Positions 17,062 to 25,058 of a DNA stretch of 64,000 bases are shown in pieces. The position numbers were made by a program, and so were the translations under genes. The DNA is taken from assembly GCF_000717995.1 (NCBI RefSeq), contig NZ_JODM01000003.1, positions 1 to 64,000 of the forward strand, in the 5' to 3' direction. The stretch's first letter is position 1; each line of letters begins with the position of its first letter. The stretch is from Streptomyces violaceorubidus. Its GTDB lineage: Bacteria; Actinomycetota; Actinomycetes; Streptomycetales; Streptomycetaceae. The notes below the pieces were generated by a model that did no database searches, had not been told where the DNA came from, and saw only the letters and a list, made by a program, of their open reading frames with translations.

Positions 17062-18790
17062 CGATCCTCGGTTCCGCCCCGTTGAGTTCCGGCGCGGCCT
17101 CAATCTTCTGGTCGCCGAAACCCACCCCGGAGCAAGGAAGACGGACAGTCGCAACGGCACCGGTAAGTCCAGCCTGGTAGAGCTGCTGCACTTCACCCTG
17201 GGGGCTCAGGCCGGTAAAGGCAGCCTGCCCGGCCACACCCTGCTTCGGCGCACTCTCTTCACTCTGACCTTGGACTGGCCCGGGCGCGAGGAGCCGGTAA
17301 AGGTGAGCAGACGCGGTGCCCAGCAAGGAGTCGTCCTGACCGACGCTCCAGACGGCACCGAGGGCGAGGCCGGAGAGCTCTTCGCGTTCAACCACGCCCG
17401 TGAGATGCCTGTGACGGAGTGGAGAACACGGATCGAGACGAACCTCTTCCGGCTGCCCGCCGACCATCCCGGCATCTCGGGGCGGGCCCTGCTGTCGCTT
17501 CTCGTACGCCGCGTCGGATCACACGCCTTCAACGACCCGGTGCGGACCCATCCGCAGCAGCCGACGGCCGAGGCGGCGGCCAACCTCGCCTATCTCCTCG
17601 GCCTGGACTGGCGACTCGCCGCCGGCTACCGCGACATCGCCGCACGAGAAGCGACCCGACGGCAGCTGCGGTCGGCGATGAACGATCCGTCCTGGCACCA
17701 GGTCGTCGGCACGACGGCGGACCTGCGCGGACGGATCATTGTCGCGGAGGGCGACGTGAACCGGCTCCGCGAGCAGATCGCTTCCTTCCACGTTGTGCCC
17801 GCGTACGCAGAACTTCAGGCGCGAGCTGACGGGTTGGACAAGAGAGTCCGCTCGCTCCCGGAGCAGGACGTGATCGACCGTCGAAACCTGGCGGAACTAC
17901 AGCGGGCAGTGGAGGAGGCAAACGAACAAGACACGGCATACGTGGACGCCATGTACCGGGAACTGGGCGTTGTTCTGCCCGACCGGGTACACCGCTCCTT
18001 CGAGGACGTACGTGGCTTCCACGCGTCCATCGTCCGCAACCGCCGCCGCTACCTCGCCGACGAGATCGAGGAGACGCAGGCCAGACTCACAGCTCGCGAA
18101 CACGAGCGCAACCGTCTCGGTGAGGAGCTCACCGAGACACTAAGCGCATTGCGCGACGGAGGCGCCCTCGATGGCCTCACGGCGCTCCAGCAGTTGCTCG
18201 CTCAGAAGCAGGCGGCACTCGAAGCGCTGCGCAAGCAGCATGAGACGGCGCAGTTCATGGAGGCCAGCCAGCGGGAGATCACGGCGCAGCGCGTCGAACT
18301 CCAGGAGGAACTGGAGCTCGACCTGGAGGAGCGCGGCGAGCAAACCCGCGAGGCCACGTGGCTCTTCGCCCGCTTCGCTCGCCGCCTCTACGGGCAGGAC
18401 CGGCAGGCATACCTCACCATCAGAGCCGGCACCAGCAGCTTGGAAATCTCTGCACATGTCGACAGCCAAGGCAGCGTCGGCATTAATAAGATGGTGATCT
18501 TCTGCCTTGATCTCACGGCCGCAGTGATCGCCCTCCGCCACGACCGTGGGCCCGGATTCCTGGTCCACGACAGCCATCTCTTCGACGGGGTGGACGACCG
18601 CCAGGTGACTGAGGCGTTGACGCTGGCGTCCGAGGTCGCCGAGGAAGAAGGTCTCCAGTACATCGTGACGTTCAACTCGGACAAGCTGGAACGCACCCGC
18701 CTGGGCGGCTTCGACCCCTCTCCCTACCTCATCGAGCCCCGCCTAACCGACGCCTACGACGAAGGCGGACTGTTCGGGTTCCGCTTCTGA
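17039..18790 (+). CDS. ABC-3C ATPase, SMC/RecN-like, DUF2326 family
   Basis: This is a 583-residue SMC-like ATPase. An early Walker A of the type SRNGTGKSS (37-45) follows FRRGLNLLVAE, the usual N-terminal strand. A long charged helical middle (about 220-430) forms the coiled coil. The C-terminal half has the Walker B region GFLVHDSHLFDGVDDRQ (506-522), a hallmark of DUF2326 proteins, then IVTFNSDKLER. AAGGAGG lies before the ATG at 17039. In ABC-3C systems this ATPase is thought to sense invasion and release or activate the effector. It lies last in the four-gene operon, which ends about 100 bases before a separate Fic gene. Confidence 0.87.
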   Translation: MLRRLSADDPRFRPVEFRRGLNLLVAETHPGARKTDSRNGTGKSSLVELLHFTLGAQAGKGSLPGHTLLRRTLFTLTLDWPGREEPVKVSRRGAQQGVVLTDAPDGTEGEAGELFAFNHAREMPVTEWRTRIETNLFRLPADHPGISGRALLSLLVRRVGSHAFNDPVRTHPQQPTAEAAANLAYLLGLDWRLAAGYRDIAAREATRRQLRSAMNDPSWHQVVGTTADLRGRIIVAEGDVNRLREQIASFHVVPAYAELQARADGLDKRVRSLPEQDVIDRRNLAELQRAVEEANEQDTAYVDAMYRELGVVLPDRVHRSFEDVRGFHASIVRNRRRYLADEIEETQARLTAREHERNRLGEELTETLSALRDGGALDGLTALQQLLAQKQAALEALRKQHETAQFMEASQREITAQRVELQEELELDLEERGEQTREATWLFARFARRLYGQDRQAYLTIRAGTSSLEISAHVDSQGSVGINKMVIFCLDLTAAVIALRHDRGPGFLVHDSHLFDGVDDRQVTEALTLASEVAEEEGLQYIVTFNSDKLERTRLGGFDPSPYLIEPRLTDAYDEGGLFGFRF

Positions 18791-18889
18791 CTCGGCAGAG
18801 GGGAGGCTGCACGCCACAGCTAGAAGCTCACAGCAGCGACGGAGCTGCAGGCCAAGGCAAGGAATCACATCAGCGCCAGGTTGACTCCG

Positions 18890-18908
18890 TGACACAATTA
18901 TCATGTCA
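18890..18908. promoter_or_regulatory. Palindrome and A/T-rich start region of the Fic gene
   Basis: TGACA and TGTCA flank nine A/T-rich bases just upstream of the Fic start. A TATCAT at 18899-18904 could be a -10 box giving a nearly leaderless mRNA. The only -35-like TTGACT (18881) is 12 bases away, too close, so the promoter is uncertain. Confidence 0.35.
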
Positions 18909-18915
18909 TTGAGTC

Positions 18916-20058
18916 ATGCTGTACGTAACGCCCTCCCTGAACGCCGACGACCGCCGAGCCCTCGACGAGATCGAGAGCATGCGCCGCTCCCTGCGGCACA
19001 TGCTCCGGGCCACCCCGCGCTGGACCCGCCAGCTGCGCCGCAACCTCACCGCCCGCGCCATCGCCGGATCGAACACCATCGAGGGGTACGCGGCGACGGT
19101 CGATGACGTGGAAGCCCTCATGTCCGGCGAGGAACCCCTGGAGACCGGAGAGAAAACCCGTGCCGAGCTGGAGGGCTACCAGCGCGGCATGACCTATATC
19201 CAGGCCCTCGCCGACGCCGGAGACGACTTCCGTTACGACGCCGGCCTGCTCAACGGCCTGCACTTCATGCTGCAGGGCCACCACCTCGACAAACGCCCCG
19301 GCCGCTGGCGCGACGGGCCCGTCTATGTCACCAGCCCCGACGACCCTCTCGTCCCGGCCTACACCGCCCCGGGCCAGACGGACGTCCCCGCTCTGATGGC
19401 GGAGTTCATCGACTGGCTCAACGAGGGCGACCTCGATGCCCCCGTCCACGTCCGCGCCTCCATGGCCCACCTCAACCTCGTCAAGATCCATCCATGGAAA
19501 GACGGCAACGGACGTATGTCCCGCGCTCTGTCCACGCTCGTGTTCTCCCGCGAGGCTCTGATGCCCCCCGAGTTCTCCTCCATCGAGGAATGGCTCGGCC
19601 GGGGACAGAACACCTACGCCTACTACCAGATTCTGGAAGAGGTGGGCGGACCGCACTGGAGTCCCGAGCGGGATACTCGCCCCTGGATCCGGTTCTGTCT
19701 GACCGCCCACCACCGCCAGGCCCAGCAGGCCCAGCGCCGCTTCGATGTCATGTCGCGGGCCTGGACCCGTCTGGTCGAATGTGTCGAGGCCGCCGGCATG
19801 GACGAGCGGGTCGTCTACGCCCTGCTGCCCGCGTTCTCGGACGCGAAGGTCCGCCGCACCGTCTACCAGCAGGACGCCGACCTCAGCGACCAGCAAGCCA
19901 TCCGCGACATACGGGAGCTCGTGGCCCGCGGCTGGCTCGTCCCCCATGGAAAGGCACGCGCCCGCTACTACGCCCCCGGACCCCTCATGGACCCAGTCCG
20001 GGACGAGGTCCGCCAGTCCATGGAGCCGTACACGGACCCCTACCGACGGGAGCGGTGA
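18916..20058 (+). CDS. Fic family protein (class II) with C-terminal winged helix
   Basis: This is a 380-residue Fic/DOC-fold enzyme, likely an AMP-transferase for a protein hydroxyl. The core motif HPWKDGNGRMSR (192-203) keeps the catalytic His, the metal-binding Asp and both nucleotide-binding Gly/Arg residues. The N-terminal SNTIEG (52-57) is the (S/T)xxxE(G/N) self-inhibition motif placed before the Fic core, defining class II. Preceding helices and a C-terminal winged-helix region (VRRTVYQQDADLSDQQAIRDIRELVARGWL) match the common Fic-plus-HTH layout. It is transcribed apart from the ABC-3C operon and convergently with the integrase, 13 bases away. It may be an independent accessory module or part of the defence response; the sequence does not decide. 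Confidence 0.9.
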   Translation: MLYVTPSLNADDRRALDEIESMRRSLRHMLRATPRWTRQLRRNLTARAIAGSNTIEGYAATVDDVEALMSGEEPLETGEKTRAELEGYQRGMTYIQALADAGDDFRYDAGLLNGLHFMLQGHHLDKRPGRWRDGPVYVTSPDDPLVPAYTAPGQTDVPALMAEFIDWLNEGDLDAPVHVRASMAHLNLVKIHPWKDGNGRMSRALSTLVFSREALMPPEFSSIEEWLGRGQNTYAYYQILEEVGGPHWSPERDTRPWIRFCLTAHHRQAQQAQRRFDVMSRAWTRLVECVEAAGMDERVVYALLPAFSDAKVRRTVYQQDADLSDQQAIRDIRELVARGWLVPHGKARARYYAPGPLMDPVRDEVRQSMEPYTDPYRRER

Positions 20059-20071
20059 CCCTCACCTGCGG

Positions 20072-21454
20072 TCACGCGACCAGGGTGGCCGAGGCGTCCG
20101 GCATCTCGTCGAGTCGCTGCCGCAGATCCTGCTCTTGACCACTGATGCACTGCGCGTACGTGGCGAACAGCATGGCAACGCTGGTGCCGGCCCACTCGGC
20201 CACCTGAGCAGGCGGAATGCCGTTGTTCAGCCACATCGTCAGCCTGGTGTGCCGAAGGTCGTACACGCGTTGTCCTGTCGGTGACGCGTACACGTGGGGT
20301 GGCAGGGTTGCCCTGCGGGCGTGGTCCCACATTCGGCGGTAGACGGAACCGGCGAGAACTCCGCCGTGTTCCCCGGGAACGAGCCGATCGTCGGGGAGCA
20401 GGCCCGCCTCCTGGATACGCGACCGCAAGAGGGTGGACAAGGTCGGAGGGCACGGCACTATGCGCGTTTCGCCCTCTCCTCTGGTTTTCAGACGTCGCTG
20501 ATCGTGCCGGGTTCCACTGTCGGTCCACGTGCGCCCGATCTCGGGCTCGGCAGTGTGGACCACGATGTCGGCCCACCGCCCTATCACCGAGGCAGGCAGG
20601 ACAAGGTCCGAGACACGCAACGCGACCGCTTCTTCCGGACGTAGCCCTGTGAAGTACAACGTGGCGAAGAATGCTTGCAGTCTTTTCCCGCTGCGCGGGC
20701 GGTCGCGTATCCAGTCGAGCAGCTGCGCAGCCTGCCGCTCGTTCAGCAGATGGCGTCGGTCGATCGCACTGCCAGACCGCTGGGTGAGGCTCCGCGACTC
20801 GAGAACAGGGTCGGACGGCAGAATGCCGCGAACGATCGCATACCTCATTAGCAGATGCAGGACCCGTCGATGCCGCTTCACGGACGAAGCGGCCGCCCGT
20901 CTCCCGTCCAGCAGCGTTCCCAGTACCAGTAGCACGTCCTGGACGATGAGCGGATCGGTCCAGGCGTCCATGGTCGGAGTGTGCCGTCGCACCCAGCCGA
21001 GTACCGCGGCCACGTCATCCGGGGCCTCGTCGCGGCGGTTGGTGTTGAAAGCCCAGTCGCTCAGGGCCGTACGGACCCGGCGGGAGGGGACGCCCGGTGG
21101 ATCCCGGTCCAGCAGCACAGTGGTGACGATCATCAGCGTGCGCGCCGTGTTCTTCCGGTGATTCGCCGACACACGTGGCCACTGAGCGTCCGCGAACTGG
21201 ACGGCGAAGTCGTACCAGCCGACCGAGGAAGCTTTCGGCTCATGTCGGTCCGGCAGGCCGGTCGAAATGTTGAACGGCTCTCCGGCGTGCGTCGCGGTCA
21301 CCAGCTCCGCTCGGAAACCGTCGGCCAGCGCGAATGTCTGGAACGTCTTGCGATGGCGCCTTCCAGCGACGGCCCAGCGGACCCCGTAGGACTCGCGCAG
21401 CTTCCCGGAGCCCCGCTCGATCTGCCAGACCCTGACGTCAAAGGTGGTATCCAT
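20072..21454 (-). CDS. int: Site-specific tyrosine integrase
   Basis: This is a 460-residue phage-type integrase that recombines attP with the tRNA-Arg attB. It has an N-terminal arm-binding and SAM-like core region, and a catalytic domain with Arg272 (FTGLRPEE), a Lys-containing hairpin (RLKTRGEGETRIV, about 321-333), YDLRHTRLT (398-406) with Arg401, and nucleophile Tyr433 (FATYAQ). The first residue of the H-x-x-R box is Tyr rather than His. The ATG at 21454 follows GAGGTGCC. Longer in-frame starts lack a ribosome binding site. The gene reads inward from attR, which is normal for tRNA-integrated actinobacterial elements. No xis gene lies beside it. Confidence 0.95.
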   Translation of the reverse strand: MDTTFDVRVWQIERGSGKLRESYGVRWAVAGRRHRKTFQTFALADGFRAELVTATHAGEPFNISTGLPDRHEPKASSVGWYDFAVQFADAQWPRVSANHRKNTARTLMIVTTVLLDRDPPGVPSRRVRTALSDWAFNTNRRDEAPDDVAAVLGWVRRHTPTMDAWTDPLIVQDVLLVLGTLLDGRRAAASSVKRHRRVLHLLMRYAIVRGILPSDPVLESRSLTQRSGSAIDRRHLLNERQAAQLLDWIRDRPRSGKRLQAFFATLYFTGLRPEEAVALRVSDLVLPASVIGRWADIVVHTAEPEIGRTWTDSGTRHDQRRLKTRGEGETRIVPCPPTLSTLLRSRIQEAGLLPDDRLVPGEHGGVLAGSVYRRMWDHARRATLPPHVYASPTGQRVYDLRHTRLTMWLNNGIPPAQVAEWAGTSVAMLFATYAQCISGQEQDLRQRLDEMPDASATLVA

Positions 21455-21656
21455 GGTCGGCACCTCGATCGGTTCTCGCCCGTGGCGCCCCTCGTCAAGG
21501 AAACGGGTCCTTGAATCGCTACGGACTCTCCCTCCATGGTCCCACCAGCAGTCGGCGAGCAAGATCGTCCCACATGCGTCCCCCAAAACGGCTGACGATG
21601 CATCACTGGGTCACAAAATGCCAGGTCAGGGCGGTAGAGATAACGTTGGAGTAAGT

Positions 21657-21701
21657 GCCTTCTAAGCGCTTGGCCGCAGGTTCGAGTCCTGCCGGGGGCG
21701 C
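21657..21701 (+). repeat. attR, second copy of the 45-bp tRNA-Arg repeat
   Basis: This is identical to 13989-14033. It holds only the anticodon-to-3' end part of the tRNA, so it is not a functional tRNA. It marks the right end of the integrative element, about 200 bases upstream of the integrase start. Confidence 0.95.
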
Positions 21702-21860
21702 CGGACTCCCTCCCTCCGGGAGGGCATCTTCTCGGTGCGGACACGACCGGTCCCTTCGGCGCGGGCATCACCGGTCCCTCCGCGCGGGCCGCACGGGGTG
21801 CCGCCCGCCTCGGTAGACTCGGCGGCCGCCACTGCCCGTTCGGCGAGAGGGACCACCACC

Positions 21861-22850
21861 GTGCGCCTGCGCTGCGCCGTGCTCGACGACTACCAGCGGG
21901 TGGCGACCGAGGTGGCCGACTGGTCGCCGGTCTCCGACTCCGTGGACGTCATGTCCCACGACACCCACTTCCCGGACGAGGACGCCCTCGCCGCGGCGCT
22001 CGCGGACGCCGACATCGTGGTCACCCTGCGAGAACGCGTGCCGTTCCCGGGCTCGTTGCTCGCCCGGCTGCCCCGGCTGAAGCTGATCGTCGCCTCCGGC
22101 ATGCGCAACAGCGTGATCGACTACGCCGCCGCCGAGGCCCACGGCGTCACGGTCTGCGGTACGGCCTCCTCCTCGACCCCGCCCGTCGAGCTGACCTGGG
22201 CGCTGCTGCTGGGGCTCGCCCGCGGCATCGTCCAGGAGGGCAACGGACTGCGCGAGGGCGGCCCCTGGCAGCAGACGGTGGGCGCCGACCTGCACGGCCG
22301 CCGGCTCGGACTGCTGGGCCTGGGCCGGATCGGCGGGCGGGTGGCCCGGGTCGGCCTGGCCTTCGGCATGCGGGTGAGCGCCTGGAGCCAGAACCTCACC
22401 CGGGAGCGCGCCGAGGAGGTCGGCGTCGAACTGGCCCCCTCAAAGGAAGAGCTCCTGCGCACCGCCGACTTCGTCTCCGTCCACCTCGCGCTGGGCGAGC
22501 GCACCCGGGGCCTGCTGGGCCCCGCCGAACTCGCCCTGCTCAAGCCGACGGCCTACGTGGTCAACACCTCGCGCGCGGCCGTCGTCGACCAGGAGGCACT
22601 GCTCGCCGCGCTGCACGAGGGCCGTATCGCCGGTGCGGGCGTGGACGTCTTCGACACCGAGCCGCTGCCCGCCGCGCACCCGATGCGCACCGCCCCGCGG
22701 TTGCTCGCCACGCCCCACCTGGGCTATGTCTCGCGCGCCAACTACGCCACGTACTACGGCCAGGCCGTCGAGGCGATCGCCGCCTACCTCGCGGGGTCCC
22801 CCGTACGGCGGCTGCCCGTGCCGGCGCCGCCAGGTCCGGGCCCGGCGTAA
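21861..22850 (+). CDS. D-2-hydroxyacid dehydrogenase family protein
   Basis: This is a 329-residue NAD-dependent oxidoreductase of the D-isomer 2-hydroxyacid dehydrogenase family. The Rossmann motif GLLGLGRIGG is present. The catalytic set is seen as Arg in VVNTSRAAVVD, Glu in GVDVFDTEPLP and His in LATPHLGYVS. The start is GTG 21861 with GAGAGG upstream, giving VRLRCAVLDDY. A longer in-frame version is Ala/Pro/Arg-rich and unlikely. The gene is the first past the integrative element, and its stop is six bases from the convergent DUF2087 gene. The substrate is not evident. Phosphoglycerate, glyoxylate and other 2-keto acids are all possible. Confidence 0.9.
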   Translation: MRLRCAVLDDYQRVATEVADWSPVSDSVDVMSHDTHFPDEDALAAALADADIVVTLRERVPFPGSLLARLPRLKLIVASGMRNSVIDYAAAEAHGVTVCGTASSSTPPVELTWALLLGLARGIVQEGNGLREGGPWQQTVGADLHGRRLGLLGLGRIGGRVARVGLAFGMRVSAWSQNLTRERAEEVGVELAPSKEELLRTADFVSVHLALGERTRGLLGPAELALLKPTAYVVNTSRAAVVDQEALLAALHEGRIAGAGVDVFDTEPLPAAHPMRTAPRLLATPHLGYVSRANYATYYGQAVEAIAAYLAGSPVRRLPVPAPPGPGPA

Positions 22851-22856
22851 GGACGC

Positions 22857-23642
22857 TCAGGCGGTGCCGGTCCGGGGGGCGTCCGCCGGGCGCGCGTAGA
22901 TTCCCTCGCTCCGGCGCAGGTGGCCGAAGTCCACCAGGTGGCGCCGGAGCGTCACATGGTCGACCTCGCCGTCCTCGCACCAGGCGCGCAGCTTCTCGTC
23001 GACGGTGCGCTCCGGGTACTCCACCCCGGGGGCGAAGGTCTGCTCGGCAATGTGCCGCAGCACCACCTTCTTGCGCGTCCAGCGTGCGGGGAGACGGACC
23101 AGCCGGCCGTCCCTGACGAAGGTCCGCACGATCATGTCGGCCCGGCCGTCGCCGCCCGCCGCGGCGGGGTCCCCGGGCGCCCGCGAGGCCGGACGGCCGG
23201 CGCGGGCCAGCTCCCTGAAACGGTCGTGGACGACGACGAGTCCGCCGTCGTCCCCGGAGGCCACCACGCCCTGCTCCCGCAGCCTGCGCAGCGCGCCGGC
23301 CGTCTCCTTCGCGGAGAGGCCGGCCGCCCGAGCCACCCGCGCGGCGTCGCCCGCGCCCAGCGCCACGGCCGCGAAGGCCCGCACCCGGCTCTCCTCGGCG
23401 AAGAGGGCGGGCAGCGCGGCAAGCGCGGCCGACGGCGACGCGGCCTCGGCGGACGAGGCGCACGAGGCGGAGGAGGCGGACGAGGCGGAGGAGGCGGACG
23501 CCTCAACCCGCTGGGGCGACAGGGGCGACAGGGGCGACAGGGACGGCTGGGACGGCTGGGACGACTCGGACAACTCGGACGACTGGGACGACTGGGACGA
23601 CTCGGAATCGTCGACGGACGCGTCGACTCGGTCATTCGGCAT
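22857..23642 (-). CDS. DUF2087 protein with winged-helix region and serine-rich N-terminus
   Basis: The protein is 261 residues long. The first about 75 residues are a low-complexity Ser/Gln/Pro tract encoded by 9-base simple repeats (about 23440-23600). Next comes an ArsR/MarR-like helix-turn-helix segment (VARAAGLSAKETAGALRRLREQGVV). The C-terminal about 85 residues form the DUF2087 domain (MIVRTFVRDGRLVRLPARWTRK, FAPGVEYPERTVDEKL, VDHVTLRRHLVDFGHLRR), known from small actinobacterial and firmicute transcription-related proteins. The ATG at 23642 lacks a clear ribosome binding site, so the true start may be inside the serine tract. It is probably a transcription regulator of unknown target. 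Confidence 0.8.
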   Translation of the reverse strand: MPNDRVDASVDDSESSQSSQSSELSESSQPSQPSLSPLSPLSPQRVEASASSASSASSASCASSAEAASPSAALAALPALFAEESRVRAFAAVALGAGDAARVARAAGLSAKETAGALRRLREQGVVASGDDGGLVVVHDRFRELARAGRPASRAPGDPAAAGGDGRADMIVRTFVRDGRLVRLPARWTRKKVVLRHIAEQTFAPGVEYPERTVDEKLRAWCEDGEVDHVTLRRHLVDFGHLRRSEGIYARPADAPRTGTA

Positions 23643-23832
23643 GCCGGGAGGCTAGTGGACGCAGCGGCGCGCACGGGAGCGGTTTTCCGCGGGCCGCCGT
23701 CCCCCGCGGCCCGCGCGCTCAAAAAGGGTGATCCGTACATTCCCCCCGTGACCCGCTGCGACCAGGTGCGTTGAACCGGCAGTGCGGCGGCGCGTCCTGC
23801 CGCCGTGCTCCCCGAGTCAGAAGGAGAACGTG

Positions 23833-24105
23833 ATGTCTCGCATCGCGAAGGCCGCGGGTGTCGCCCTCGGCGCCGGTGCCGTGGTGCTCAGCGGCACCGG
23901 CATGGCCATGGCGGACGCGGGCGCGGCGGGCGCGGCCGTCGGCTCGCCCGGTGTCCTGTCCGGCAACGTCGTCCAGATCCCGGTGCACGTCCCGGTCAAC
24001 GTCTGCGGCAACACCATCGACGTGATCGGCCTGCTGAACCCGGCCTTCGGCAACTCCTGCGAAAACGGCGACGACGACGAAAAGGGCGGCGGCTACGGCG
24101 GCTGA
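23833..24105 (+). CDS. chpG: Short chaplin ChpG
   Basis: This is a 90-residue secreted amyloid-forming protein of the aerial hypha coat. A signal peptide ends near GMAMADAG. The chaplin domain follows: AAVGSPGVLSGNVVQIPVH and PVNVCGNTIDVIGLLNPAFG with two cysteines able to form the internal disulphide. It differs from other short chaplins by an acidic/Gly tail (DDDEKGGGYGG), which is the ChpG feature I remember. AAGGAG lies before the ATG at 23833. It sits beside the melC tyrosinase genes, as chpG does in S. coelicolor, and is followed by a strong terminator. Confidence 0.93.
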   Translation: MSRIAKAAGVALGAGAVVLSGTGMAMADAGAAGAAVGSPGVLSGNVVQIPVHVPVNVCGNTIDVIGLLNPAFGNSCENGDDDEKGGGYGG

Positions 24106-24119
24106 GCCCCCAGTCAGCG

Positions 24120-24150
24120 AGGAGCCCCGGCCTTCCCGGCCGGGGCTCCT
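24120..24150. terminator. Bidirectional hairpin between chpG and melC2
   Basis: AGGAGCCCCGGCC pairs with GGCCGGGGCTCCT over 13 bases around TTCCC. It lies between the convergent chpG and melC2 genes and could end both transcripts. Confidence 0.75.
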
Positions 24151-24191
24151 CGGCGTTTCCGGAGACGGACCCGCGGACGGGCCGGGTCCGC

Positions 24192-25058
24192 TCAGGCGTA
24201 CCGGTAGATCCGCCCGACGTCCTCCAGCTCGTCCGGCGTCACGTCCCACGGCGGCAGCTTCTCGTGCCGTGCGACGATCCGCCCGCGCTGCGCGCTGCCC
24301 CGCCCGGGCGGCTGGGCGGGCAGGTAGCGGGCGCCGCGGTGGCGGGCCTGCCAGCGGGACCACTGGAGGTCGACGAAGGCGTGGTGCAGCCAGAACACCG
24401 GGTCGTTGACGGAGGCGCCGCCGACCATGGCGCCGCCCACCCAGCGGTGCACGCGGTTGTGGTTGCGCCAGGAGACGCTGCCGCGGCCGGTCCCCCACCC
24501 CTCCAGCTTGTTGCGGAAGCCCTTGCGGACCGTGGAGTCGTAGGGCGAGGTGTCGTACTTGGGATCGTCCAGCGCCCATTCCAGGTCGCTCCTGGAGGGC
24601 AGGCCGAGGGGGTCGCCCGCCCGTCCGAGGTCCCGGGTAAGGTAGTTCGTGTCGGTGACGTTCACCTTGATGGTCCAGTTGCCCCCGGAATGGGCGAAGG
24701 GACCGGTGGTGACCCGGTGGTCGGAACGCCGCCCGGTGCCGCCCAGGAGGTCCGCGGTCCAGGGCGCCGAGGTCGCGGTGCGGTCCTTGGTCCAGTCCCA
24801 GTACGGCACGGTGACCGACGAGTCGACCCGGCGCAACGCCTCCTCCAGGTCCAGCAGGAACCGGCGGTGCCAGGGCAGGAAGGACGGCGCCATGTGCGCC
24901 GTACGCAGTCCGTCCTCGCCGTCCGAGACGTAGTACTCGATGTGGGTGCGCACGAACTCGTCGTACTCGCCGCGGCGCTTGATCTCCAGCAACGCGTTGA
25001 CGAACCGTCGCTTCTCGGTCCGGGTCAGGGTGCTGACGTCCTTACGCGTGTACGCCAT
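24192..25058 (-). CDS. melC2: Tyrosinase MelC2 (monophenol monooxygenase)
   Basis: This is a type-3 copper enzyme of 288 residues that oxidises tyrosine and DOPA to quinones for melanin. The copper-A ligands are His39, His55 and His64 (RTHIEYY, HMAPSFLPWHRRF). The copper-B ligands are His200, His204 (RNHNRVHRW) and His226 (DPVFWLHHAF). Spacing agrees with the structurally known Streptomyces enzyme. It has no signal peptide of its own and is exported with its caddie protein MelC1, whose gene overlaps the start by 17 bases. It lies next to chpG, as in S. coelicolor. Confidence 0.95.
   Translation of the reverse strand: MAYTRKDVSTLTRTEKRRFVNALLEIKRRGEYDEFVRTHIEYYVSDGEDGLRTAHMAPSFLPWHRRFLLDLEEALRRVDSSVTVPYWDWTKDRTATSAPWTADLLGGTGRRSDHRVTTGPFAHSGGNWTIKVNVTDTNYLTRDLGRAGDPLGLPSRSDLEWALDDPKYDTSPYDSTVRKGFRNKLEGWGTGRGSVSWRNHNRVHRWVGGAMVGGASVNDPVFWLHHAFVDLQWSRWQARHRGARYLPAQPPGRGSAQRGRIVARHEKLPPWDVTPDELEDVGRIYRYA

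Larger units (their letters stand above)
13989..21701. mobile_element. 7.7-kb integrative element in tRNA-Arg carrying an ABC-3C defence module
   Basis: The element is bounded by exact 45-bp direct repeats. In order it carries a degraded left arm (14096-15340), an RHH-RAMA gene, the three ABC-3C genes, a Fic gene and a minus-strand tyrosine integrase next to attR. It is visibly richer in A/T than both flanks. I see no replication initiator, Tra/Spd transfer gene or excisionase, unlike pSAM2- or SLP1-type AICEs. It is either a non-autonomous defence island, mobilised in trans, or a decayed larger element. The pre-insertion site can be rebuilt by joining the tRNA to base 21702, where a CCTCCC/GGGAGG hairpin (about 21708-21722) would be the original tRNA terminator. 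Confidence 0.92.

Noticed and set aside
18881..18904. TTGACT...TATCAT as a complete promoter for the Fic gene
   Set aside because: Spacing is only 12 bases; the palindrome is kept as a feature, the promoter is not claimed.
21657..21701. Second tRNA-Arg gene
   Set aside because: Only the 3' part of the tRNA is present; acceptor 5' strand and D arm are missing. It is attR.
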